Source: Porogramme epimiltina | Taxonomy: Eukaryota; Basidiomycota; Agaricomycetes; Polyporales; Polyporaceae | Direction of reading: 5' to 3' | Assembly: GCA_900155495.1 (NCBI GenBank) | Contig: FTLJ01000769.1 | Span: forward strand, 1 to 37,936 | DNA: 37,936 bases | Position numbers and translations under genes: made by a program | Shown here: piece after piece, positions 1-9,077 of the stretch | Layout of the letters: the number at the start of each line of letters is the position of its first letter | Numbering within the stretch: position 1 is the first letter of the stretch | Notes under the pieces: generated by a model | Database searches by the model: none | What the model saw: only the letters and a program-made list of their open reading frames with translations | Told to the model about the DNA's origin: nothing

Positions 1-632
1 GAACGGGGGGACCTGGGCTGAGGAGGGCCAGCGATGAGGGTGAGATGGGGAGGAGCGACGTGGGAGGGGGGGGAGGGAGAGGGGAGGGACGTACGGGGTT
101 GAGTCTGGTTCTGGTGCGAGTCGGCGTCTGGGTCGGGGTAGGCGCATGAGGCCTGGAGGCCCCGCTTGACGCAGCTCTGGGGGGAGATGAGCGTGGGCGG
201 GAGGGCGGCGGGGACGGCGGGGGGCCGATAAGGGCGGGACGTACGGTGCAGGGGAGGGAGTCACTGCATCTTGTTTTTCCGGCGTGGCATGCGGTGCAGG
301 CCCTGCGTACGGAGGGCGCCTTGGCTGTGGGCGGAGGAGGGAGACGGAGGCGGCGGCGGAGGCGGGCGGGCGGAGGAGGCTCAGCTGGGGACGGACGGAC
401 GGGCGGGAGGGAGCGGACACGTACGCTTGCGGCCGCCTTCGGAGGGGGCGGCGCCGGCGAGGGCGGAGTGCGGCTGCTGGAGGTCGGCCGGGAGCTGCTG
501 GTTGTGCTGCTGGAGCTGCTGGGTGTCGATCGACGGAGGGGCCGCGTCCTGGGCCGGCGTGGACGCCTCTGAGAGGGCCGACATGGAGGTGATGGGCGGG
601 GCTTCGGACCCCCCCGTCATAATCCCCGGCAT
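1..632 (-). CDS. Zn2Cys6 fungal-type transcription factor, 5' part (runs off left edge)
   Basis: Only the N-terminal part lies in the window. Exons, in minus-strand order: 632-425, 324-245, 176-95 and 17-1, where the gene leaves the window. All three donors are GTACGT and the acceptors are CAG, CAG and CAG, with phase kept throughout. Exons 2 and 3 together encode a complete binuclear zinc cluster, C79-x2-C82-x6-C89-x5-C95-x2-C98-x8-C107, preceded by basic residues (VRRAC). This is the DNA-binding domain of GAL4-type regulators, found only in fungi and some relatives. Residues 1-70 are low-complexity and Gln/Ser/Pro-rich. The start at 632 is the first ATG of the open frame; Met5 or a downstream Met is possible. 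The gene is divergent from the bHLH gene, with 229 bp between the two start codons. The regulatory target cannot be read from the sequence because the middle homology region is outside the window. Confidence 0.78.
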
Positions 633-861
633 TCCCTATAAACCCCCCGCTTTTCGCCATTTCTTCCCCACACGTGCCGCCGGCCCACCGTCCGTTCCGG
701 TCGACCTCCGTCTCCCGCCGGCCTCCCCCCCACCCTCCGGTCCGTGCCACCGCCCACCGGCCCACGGCCCAGCCCGTCCGCACGGCCGTCGCCTCCCTGC
801 CACGCTCCTCCCGCCCCCACCCAGGCGCCCACCGGCTACCCGGCACTTGCATCGGACCACC
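633..861. promoter_or_regulatory. Divergent promoter between Zn2Cys6 and bHLH regulators
   Basis: This 229-bp spacer separates two divergent start codons. It holds a plus-strand TATA-like CTATAAA at about 636-642, a perfect class-B E-box CACGTG at 671-676, and a long pyrimidine-rich stretch from about 700 to 860 that suits a fungal 5' leader for the bHLH gene. The E-box is about 40 bp from the Zn2Cys6 start and 185 bp from the bHLH start. Control of both genes by one element is inference. Confidence 0.5.
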
Positions 862-1737
862 ATGTCTGCCCCGCATCCCCCCCCCCACTCCCCTCCTCGC
901 TCGCCCCCAGTCCCCTTCGATGACTTCCAGTTTTTCAACCCCGCACTTCACTCGGCAATCCCACCCCCGCCGCCCCTTCCCCCGTCCAACGAGCTCTTCT
1001 CGGCCTCGGAGACCACAGACATCTTCGGTTTCCTCGATAATTTCGGCTGGGACTTCAATGTAGACTCGCTCCCACAGCTCCCTGATGTCCCCGCCGATCT
1101 CTACCAGAGCCCGCTGCAGGAGACCGCTCCCCCAGGCCTCGATCAGCTAGCGTCGTCTTCCACCCTCTTCGCCGCTCAATCAGACCCTCAGCAGCAACAT
1201 CACCAGCAGCAGCACACCCAGCAGCAGCAGCGGCAGCAAGCGCCGCCTCAGCAGCCCTCGTACTCTCAGCCGATCGAAACGAAGCCACGCATCCGCTCGC
1301 CCAGCCACTCTCCGTCTTCCTCCGCCTCTCCAGCCTCACGCGACACACCCGGGACCGCGCCGACTCCCACCCCCGCCTCCACGTCCGCTGCTGCTGCTGC
1401 CGCAGCCGCGGCCGCCGCGCAGGCACGCGCCCCGAAGCCGCTCCTCTCGACGCCCCAGAAGCGGCTGAACCACATCATGTCCGAGCAGAAGCGGCGCAAC
1501 GCGATCCGCGACGGCTACCTGCAGCTCACGACGCTCCTCGCGCCCGCGGGCGCGCCCCCCGGCTCGGGCATGCCCACGCGCGGCCGGCCCAAGGGCTCCG
1601 GCGGCCGGGGCCGCGGCACCAAGGGCAAGAGCGGCATCCTCTTCCGCGCGCGCGAGTACATCTACTGGCTCGAGGAGGGCCGCGACGCCCTCATGGACGA
1701 GGTCGTCCGCCTCGAGGCCGCCGCGGGGATCCGGTAG
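862..1737 (+). CDS. bHLH transcription factor (MLX/INO4-like), 291 aa
   Basis: A single-exon gene. The ATG at 862 sits in a good context (ACCACCATG); the frame stays open further upstream, but that stretch overlaps the divergent Zn2Cys6 gene and reads as low complexity, so I start here. The C-terminal third is a basic helix-loop-helix domain (about residues 199-282). The basic region carries H204-E208-R212, the His-Glu-Arg pattern that in known bHLH proteins reads CACGTG. Helix 2 is SGILFRAREYIYWLEE (257-272). The long loop (about 229-256) is Gly/Arg-rich and contains an AT-hook-like RGRP core at 240-243. The N-terminal two thirds are Pro-rich, then a Gln/His tract (about residues 112-132) and a poly-Ala run just before the domain. 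The sequence around QKRRNAIRDGY resembles MLX-type and INO4-type factors. It probably acts in the nucleus as a dimer; its targets are unknown. Confidence 0.85.
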   Translation: MSAPHPPPHSPPRSPPVPFDDFQFFNPALHSAIPPPPPLPPSNELFSASETTDIFGFLDNFGWDFNVDSLPQLPDVPADLYQSPLQETAPPGLDQLASSSTLFAAQSDPQQQHHQQQHTQQQQRQQAPPQQPSYSQPIETKPRIRSPSHSPSSSASPASRDTPGTAPTPTPASTSAAAAAAAAAAAQARAPKPLLSTPQKRLNHIMSEQKRRNAIRDGYLQLTTLLAPAGAPPGSGMPTRGRPKGSGGRGRGTKGKSGILFRAREYIYWLEEGRDALMDEVVRLEAAAGIR

Positions 1738-2631
1738 CGCGGAGGGGGTGCGGACGTGGATGCGGGTGTGGGTGTGGGGGCGGGTTGGGCCGTGGGTGCA
1801 AGACCCAAGGGGAGGAACTTGGGGACTTGGGGGTTGAGACTCCAGGTCTCAACCTGAAGTCCAGTGGATGAAACTAGACGACCGTGGCTAACGCTGAAGC
1901 TCGACTGACTGGGAAGGTACGCCCCTGGTAAGCCAACCCACCACCAGTCCGCGTTCCGACATCGGGGTGAGTGCGCCCGCCCCATCCCTGCGCCGTCCAG
2001 GCAGTTCTCTCGGTGATGTGCAGCTGCTCACATTCCCACTCGGGTACCAGGGCAGTTTAATTCTGAGAGGCGCGCCCAGGACTTGGCATCGCACCCTGCT
2101 GCCGTCATACGGACATGAAGGTGCGTGAGTATCGCGGCCTGCGGAACCGAATCGGCCTCTGATCTCTGCCCACTCCTTGTTTAGTTGCCGACTTGTGCTG
2201 TTCTCCCACTCCTGGTGCTCTCCACCACTTGGCTCGGCATCTCCCACATGCCCGCGCGCCCCCGCAGCTCCCCCGTCCGCAGCACGGTCGTTCCAGCACG
2301 CGGCTACTGTGCGCCCCCTACCCTCGCATCGCGAAGCCTGCAGCAGTTTGTATTCTTGTACGTCTATACTGTACTTCTATGTTGTACTTCTACCGTAAAC
2401 GTCGTGCGTTCTGGGGCGCGCCACCCGCAGCCAGCGGCGAGGAACGCTCAGAAAGTGCCCCTCGCGCCGCCAGGCTCTGGCCGCGCGCCCTCGCGGCTAG
2501 CGACGGTCACGCGCGCGGCCAGATGAGCAATCCGTATTCAGCCCGCGTCAGCGTGCGCACCCGCCCCACCGCCCACCACCACCGCGGCCGCGCCGTGCGA
2601 GATCATGCAGCGCTCCCTCTTCTCTCCCCTG

Positions 2632-2656
2632 CCCCCCCCCCCCCCCCCCCCCCCCC
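2632..2656. repeat. Homopolymer run of 25 C
   Basis: Twenty-five consecutive C residues, flanked by CCTG on the left and TCCG on the right. The true length is uncertain because homopolymers this long are often misread. No gene spans it. Confidence 0.85.
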
Positions 2657-5090
2657 TCCGCGCTCGGCGCACTTCCAGGACGGGCGGCAGCATTGGTAAG
2701 GAGAGGCACGCACAACGTCAGCGCGCGTACGTCGCGCCTCCCGCGCCTGCCTCCTCTCCCTCGGTCCTGGGCCTGGCCTGGGGGCCTGATCCTCTTGGCC
2801 CTTGGCCCTTGGTCCCGGGACTCCGCGCGCTGCCCGCGAGCCCGCGTAGCGTGGCGGCGCGCGCGGGATTAACGCGGTCCCTGGGGTGGAGACCCAGCCG
2901 CCACACCAGGGACACGCTGTGCCGGTGCCGTCCTCCGCACGTCCGCCGTTCCGCGAAGGCGTAGGGTAGCGTGGCACGGACGGGGGGCGGGGGCGCCACC
3001 TGTCCGTCCGCGTGGTCGCGTGGTGTGGGGAGCGGGGAGCCGGAGGCGCGGGGAGGGGGGGAGAGGGGGGATGGGCAGGAGGAGACCAGGGGCTCGTCCG
3101 CGGCCGGGCCCGGAGAGGTCGCGGCCAGCGCCGCGGGAAGTTTCCAAGATGCAATGCTTTCGTTGCGCGCAGCGCTGGGGCGGCAGCTTGGCGTCGTCCT
3201 GCGCGCGGATCTGCGGGTCTGTGTGGTGCTTGGAAGCCGTCCGTGCGCGCGCGTTTGGGCGGCGCGGCGGGAGGGCGCAGCGTCGTCGGTCGTCGGGGGC
3301 GTCGTCGACGCGCGCGTGTGCACCGAAACGCGCGCGCGGAGAGATCGCAGGCGCGGCCGCCCTTGTCCCCGTGGAAGCCCTGCCCGCGGGCGCGACGGGG
3401 CCTGGCGCGAGACGGGGCCGGGGCCGGGGCCGGGGGAAGGGCGCTGGGTGCGGCGCGATGGTTTGTTCGTGATCGTCGTGCAGCCCAGGGCGGAAAGAGC
3501 GGACATGCGGCGTACCTGGAGTCTGGAGCCTGGAGTGGGCAGGGGGAGAGAGAGCATGAGTGAGGCGTCCCGGATCTCCGCCGCTGCGGACGCTGAGGTT
3601 GGGGGCGAGCTGGGCGGGCGGGAGTTGGGGACGGCGCCTCGTCGCACGTCAGCCTCGAGCGCGGTCGCGTTGGCGATCCCGCACACGGCGGGCGTTGCTG
3701 ACCACGACCTCGGCCGCCGCGCGTCCTCTCTGACCATGGGAACAGGCTGTTTACGAGTTCAGTTTACGCCCTTGACAGGTGGTGTGCGGACCGCATGGGT
3801 GGTGTTTGTAAATGCGTCGGCCGCGACGTCCCGAGGATGACATTGAATGCGCATCCTGGTGACTAGAGCGTCGAGAGCCGAGAGTCGAGAGTCGGAGGCG
3901 TCGTGCGTGCGGGCCGGAAATCATGATCCTGTTTCTTGGGGTTGGGCTAGATGAAGCTGTCGGTGATGGACGTGTACAGCAGACACGGTGAGCGATGGCC
4001 ACTCGTGCCCGGTAACTTCCCTCCGATGTATGAGGAGGTGAATAAACGTGGGTGCCGTCAGACGTTAAGCGGGTTACGCAGCTATGCTTCCCTGTGAGCG
4101 CTGGGGCGGTGATTGTGATGCATGCACCGTCCATGGTACTGAAATGACACCCTAGCGGCGTACCCAGACCCCGTCTTTCGTCGCAATGCTTCGCAGATGA
4201 GCCGACGGCGGACCAGAACGAATCGTCGACTCGGCCGAAGAGATTATTTTAACAGATAGATATCCTCGTACCATAAGTTGAACCCCTGGCGGCATGGTGT
4301 GCCGTTGTTGCGAACGACAATAGCTATCTGCCGTATAACTCCAAGTGAGCATCTCGAGGTCAAAGATAGATCCCGCCGGACAAAGACGAGTCATTCCAGG
4401 GCAATGCACAATTCCAGTCCAACTGCGCATATCATATCTGGTCTTGAGCTGGATAGATCCGAGCCGTCGACAGTATCCCGCTGGTCTCGGACGGGTCGAT
4501 TGGAGACCGTGTAGTTGGTCTCGCGCACAGCTGTCGCGTTCCACAGTCCAGTTTCACCAACAACTGTGATAAATTCCTACAACTACAATGGTAAGCGAAT
4601 ACCGATGAGCACCGGTGGGCAGTGCTTACGAGACATATAAGCGTCGCAAAAAGTAACGATTGGTCGGGGTGCATGTGCTCACCGGTGGGAGAATCTCGGA
4701 TGAATCATTTAGTTGCGGGCTATTCGATCGAGTCGGAGGCGAAACGCACCTCGACGATCTAGCCTGAGGCGGAAGCAATTTGGCAGTCGCGGGTGAAGGG
4801 AGGTCGAGATGGTGGCCGATGGGAAAGCCTCCAGGCGAAGCGCTGTCCGGATCCACGACCGTCGGGTAAGTGATGCATCTCGCCAAGCTCGGCCCAGAAT
4901 AACAGCTGGGATTGCCTTTTTAGCGTATGTGGCATTAGGATATGTGGCAGAATACGTCATGAAGCCGCCCGTATGTGCCTGAGCAGAACAAAGATGGTAA
5001 CATTTCAAACTCGAGAGCGACTAAGTACTCTTTCGCTGAGGAGAGAGGATTATACTTGGATATCAGGAAGCTTCGAGGCATAAGATGTTA

Positions 5091-5146
5091 ACGCCGCCGT
5101 CCGGCGGCGAATACAAAAAGCTTGTTGCCGGCTCCAGCGGGAGCCG
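5091..5146. repeat. Two adjacent GC-rich inverted repeats
   Basis: The first palindrome has arms CGCCGCCG and CGGCGGCG separated by only two bases (about 5092-5109). About 20 bp on, a second has arms CGGCTCC and GGAGCCG around a four-base loop (about 5129-5147). Each is followed by GAATAC. They stand in a locally AT-richer stretch with no gene. Role unknown; they could be folded RNA, a cruciform or protein sites. Confidence 0.6.
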
Positions 5147-6689
5147 TTGAATACGGAAGCCGATCTAGGAAGGGAGGCGAAGGTTCTCAGATTAGAAAAG
5201 AGAGATCATGAGAAGGAGGAATCATTACTGACTCGTCGTACCTGGGATTGGTGAGCACTAGTGCGTGAAAGGACTGACGCTAGAGACGTTGTGTAATGAT
5301 CCTGAGGCATGCCGCGTGCGTATAGTGAGCAACGGCAGGTGCAACGGCCCCCCGAAAGCTCACAACAAGCTTTGCCAGATATGTTCGGCCAGGAACGATG
5401 GAAGGGTCGTAGACCAGTGGATCAGCGGCACGAGAGTCGGAACGGGAACTTACGCGTTTCTGACCGGAGGAGGGAAGAAGAAGAAGACGATGAATATTGA
5501 ATGGACGATACCGAGGGAGAGTGTACTTTGGGTGGGTTTAGGGGCGGAACCGATGGCGTCTGAGAAGGAGGAGGCGGCAAGGAGGAGTGCGAGTCGCGCG
5601 CGAACTTGAGCTGGAGCGAAGGGACCCCCGCCCTGGGGTGGGTGAGGCAATAGGGCGGGGGGACGGGGAATGATTGGGGCGACACAGATCAAGGAGCAGC
5701 GCTCCCACCGTTGGGAAAACGGGACGAGGATCAGAACATGCCCGAGCCCGATGCTGCGCGCGACCGAGTCGGGGATGGCCCGCGCGCTGGGAGACGGGGA
5801 ACTGGAGACAGGCGGGCGGGACAGACGGGGCTGAGCGGGGGGGGGGGCGACCGGCACAGAGGCTGTCGGTGGGTCGCTCGTCTGCCGTGGCCGCCGAGGG
5901 CAACGGCCCCGGGGCCACGCAACGCTGGCCGGGAGAGGGCCGGGTGTCCGAAGTGGCAACTGAAAGATAGCCGGCCGACGGCGGGTGTGACTGCCGGATA
6001 TGGCAGGCGATCTGGCTCTGTCACCGCCACCACGCCGACGAGGAGCGTCTTGCGGCGGCTGTGACCCGATGCGGCTGTGAGCCTGCGTGTCGCGTCGCCG
6101 TCCCCGCTTCGCCCTGCGAGTCGCTGTCCCGTCCCGGCCTCAGCTCGCTGCGCGCAAACCCTTCCCCGTCGGCTCTCGAGGGCGCCCCGCCAGCACTGGC
6201 CCACTCGTATCCCCGCCATCCGACCCTCAGACTCTCGACTCGCATGGGCACTCGACTCGACTCGGAGCCCCACTTCTACCCGCTTAGGCCCCCCGGAAGA
6301 CTCCGTTCCCGCCGGTCGTCTCGTGAGAAGGTGCTTATTCTACTTCCTCCCGCAGCGTCTCTGACCCACATCTGACTTGAAGGATGACAGGAACGATCAC
6401 TGTGTCCCTACTGCACCTTGGGCACCCACCCCAATCTTTCTCTATTGCGGGCCCGAAATAATTCAAAACTTAGTTGGCCATGTCCCCAAGGCGTCTCACG
6501 TATGGGCACGTCTGCCGCGGATCGCGCGACGGACTGCTTTTCAGATTTACTAGCGCCATTTACATCATCTCGCGCGGACAGCCCCTACCCGCCCCGAAGC
6601 GCACCATTTCGGATACAGACGTCCTTCTGCGACGTCGGGACGCTCGACAGATCGGTGCGCGGTAAGCTTAATCCCTCTCTCTCGGCTCC

Positions 6690-6728
6690 CTCTCTCACGC
6701 GCCCACAGCCCTTCGCGCGACCGCCGCA
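6690..6728 (+). promoter_or_regulatory. Shared laccase promoter module, lac1 copy
   Basis: CTCTCTCACGC at 6690-6700, then 11 bases, then TTCGCGCGAC at 6712-6721, then CG and CCGCA. The TTCGCGCG start is 241 bp upstream of the lac1 ATG. The same arrangement with the same 11-base spacer lies upstream of lac2 and lac3. A TCAATGG follows at 6742, with similar TCAATGR motifs after the other two copies at variable distance. It is presumed to bind a regulator common to the three genes. Confidence 0.65.
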
Positions 6729-6865
6729 CCAAAGGATGCCTCTCAATGGCGCTCTGACCCGCCAACATCTATTTTTTCTTCAGCGCGAGCTCTCTAAGCC
6801 ACTGGTGGGGTGTTCGTCGTAGCCCTGCTTACGACAATGTACTCGCCAAACGAGCTCTCGAGTCG

Positions 6866-6875
6866 CATATATACG
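6866..6875 (+). promoter_or_regulatory. TATA box of lac1
   Basis: CATATATACG lies about 80 bp upstream of the lac1 start codon, the usual place for fungal laccase TATA boxes. A pyrimidine-rich leader follows. Confidence 0.6.
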
Positions 6876-6952
6876 CCCCATGCGCCGGCCGCTGAAGCTC
6901 AGCTCGAGCTCCTCCTTCCAACCCGAGCACTTTCCGCCTGCCTTTCTCCGTG

Positions 6953-9077
6953 ATGGTCAAGTTCCAGTCGTTGCTCTCTTACACCGTCCTCTCCTTCGTC
7001 GCGGCTGCTTATGCTGCTATCGGCCCCGTTGCTGATCTCACAATCAGCAATGCCCAAGTCAGCCCCGATGGCTTCCTCCGCGATGCCGTCGTGACAAACG
7101 GCCTCATGCCAGGGCCCCTCATCACGGGCAACAAGGTCGGTGGTAGATTCAGGCACTCGTTGAATGGCGAAGCTGACGCTGAATTGTCCTCAGGGCGACC
7201 GCTTCCAGTTGAATGTCATTGACCAGATGACCAACCACACGATGTTGAAGACTACGAGCATTGTCAGTTCCGCATTACAAGCGTTACCTGCTCCTACTGA
7301 CTTCCGAGCCTTCCCAGCACTGGCACGGTTTCTTCCAGAAGGGCACCAACTGGGCCGATGGACCTGCGTTCGTCAACCAGTGTCCCATTGCCAGCGGCAA
7401 CTCTTTCCTCTATGACTTCCAGGTCCCTGATCAGGCTGGTACGCGGCCCCGGTATAAGCTATTATTAGCTGCTGTTTATCTAACACGATAACAATATAGG
7501 CACCTTCTGGTACCACAGCCACCTTTCCACCCAGTACTGTGACGGTCTCCGGGGACCCATCGTTGTGTACGACCCCAATGACCCTCACGCTGACCTGTAC
7601 GACATCGATGATGGCGAGTCTCTCGTACAATTCAATTTGGGCACAACTAATCCGCTCAAAAATAGACAACACCGTCATTACCTTGACTGACTGGTACCAC
7701 ACGGCGGCCAAGCTCGGTCCTCGCTTCCCGTAAGTCCTTCCAATCACCTCCGGCGTTAGCTGTTACTCATGATTATGGACGGCTAGGTTGGGAGCAGATG
7801 CGACTCTGATCAATGGCCTGGGCCGCAGTCCAGCCACGCCCAACGCCAACCTGACTGTCATCAACGTTACCCAGGGCAAGCGGTAGGTGCTCGGTCTAGT
7901 GTCACCTAGGGCGACGACTGACTCCCTCGCAGGTACCGCTTCCGCCTCGTGTCGATCTCCTGCGACCCGAACTATGTGTTCAGCATCGACAACCATACGA
8001 TGAGCGTCATTGAGGCGGACACTGTCAACACTCAACCGCTCGCGGTCGACAGCATCCAGATCTACGCTGCTCAGCGTTACTCCTTTGTGGTATGTTTGTC
8101 TGAGGACTGCCGCATGGAGCAACGTTTTAAACTTCCGTTTTAGCTCACCGCCAACCAAACTATCGATAACTACTGGATCCGCGCCAACCCCAACTTCGGT
8201 AACGTCGGCTTCACGGATGCTATCAACTCGGCCATTCTTCGCTACGACGGGGCTCCCGACGCCGAGCCCACCGCTACCACTGCACCGACGCTGAGCAACC
8301 CTCTCGTTGAGGCAAACCTTCACCCCCTCGCTTCGATGCCTGTGGTATGCTTTCATTGAACGCTGATACAGCGAATTCGGCGCTCACTCGGGTCCTTTCA
8401 GCCCGGCTCTCCTGTGTCTGGCGGTGTGGACAAGGCTATCAACTTCGTCTTCAACTTCGTGAGTGCCTCGTATACCATCCAGCTCAAACTCGCCCTAACG
8501 TATGAACCACTCAGAACGGCACGAACTTCTCCATCAACAACGCGACCTTCGTTCCGCCCACAGTTCCGGTGCTGCTCCAGATCATGAGCGGCGCTAACAC
8601 CGCTCAGGACCTTCTACCCTCCGGAAGCGTGTACACCCTCCCGTCGAACTCCACCATCGAGCTGTCCTTCCCCGCGACGGCCAACGCGCCCGGTGCTCCC
8701 CATCCCTTCCACTTGCACGGTGTAAGCAATCCCTCCAACGCGCGCACTGTATATCTACTAATACTAACGCCTCTCTTTAGCACGTCTTCGCCGTTGTGCG
8801 TAGCGCTGGCAGCACTGAGTACAACTACGACAACCCCATCTGGCGTGACGTCGTCAGCACCGGCACCCCCGCCGCGGGCGACAACGTCACAATCCGCTTC
8901 CAGACGAACAACCCGGGCCCGTGGTTCCTCCACTGCCACATCGACTTCCACCTCGATGCCGGCTTCGCGGTGGTCATGGCCGAGGATGTCACGGACACCC
9001 CGACAGCGGACCCTGTTCCCCAGGCGTGGTCCGATCTCTGCCCGACCTACGATGCGCTCGCCGTCGATGACCAGTGA
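6953..9077 (+). CDS. lcc: Laccase (lac1), secreted multicopper oxidase, 521 aa
   Basis: Secreted oxidase that couples one-electron oxidation of phenols and lignin-related compounds to reduction of O2 to water. Eleven exons: 6953-7135, 7194-7262, 7318-7438, 7500-7613, 7666-7729, 7787-7882, 7933-8089, 8144-8344, 8402-8458, 8515-8721, 8781-9077. Residues 1-21 form a signal peptide, with the mature protein starting AIGP. All copper ligands are present: H85/H87 (HWHG), H130/H132 (WYHSH), H417/H420/H422 (HPFHLHGH) and H474-C475-H476 with H480 (HCHIDFH). F485 is the axial position next to the T1 copper, as in high-redox-potential fungal laccases. Intron 4 begins GCGAGT instead of GT, yet it is the only junction that keeps the frame and gives the conserved YDIDDDNTVI. 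Intron 3 is nearly identical to that of lac2. AATAAA at 9196-9201 is a plausible polyadenylation signal. Nearest window relative: lac2. Confidence 0.96.

Larger units (their letters stand above)
1738..6952. other. 5.2-kb stretch with no supported gene; upstream region of lac1
   Basis: I found no gene here on either strand. Several long open frames exist between 2600 and 3840, but they overlap on both strands, match no family I know and are expected by chance in DNA this GC-rich. The part from about 4150 to 5300 is visibly less GC-rich. Notable items are a run of 25 C (2632-2656), two adjacent hairpins (5091-5146), an 11-G run near 5837-5847, and the laccase promoter module at 6690-6728. The sequence from about 6400 onward most likely belongs to the lac1 promoter. 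Confidence 0.6.

Noticed and set aside
271..861. N-terminal extension of the bHLH frame to 488 codons
   Set aside because: The added part is low complexity, overlaps the divergent Zn2Cys6 exons and lacks the good start context seen at 862.
2718..3840. Long open frames on both strands (339 codons minus, 289 codons plus)
   Set aside because: They overlap in antisense, show no domain and have biased Arg/Pro/Gly content expected from GC-rich non-coding DNA.
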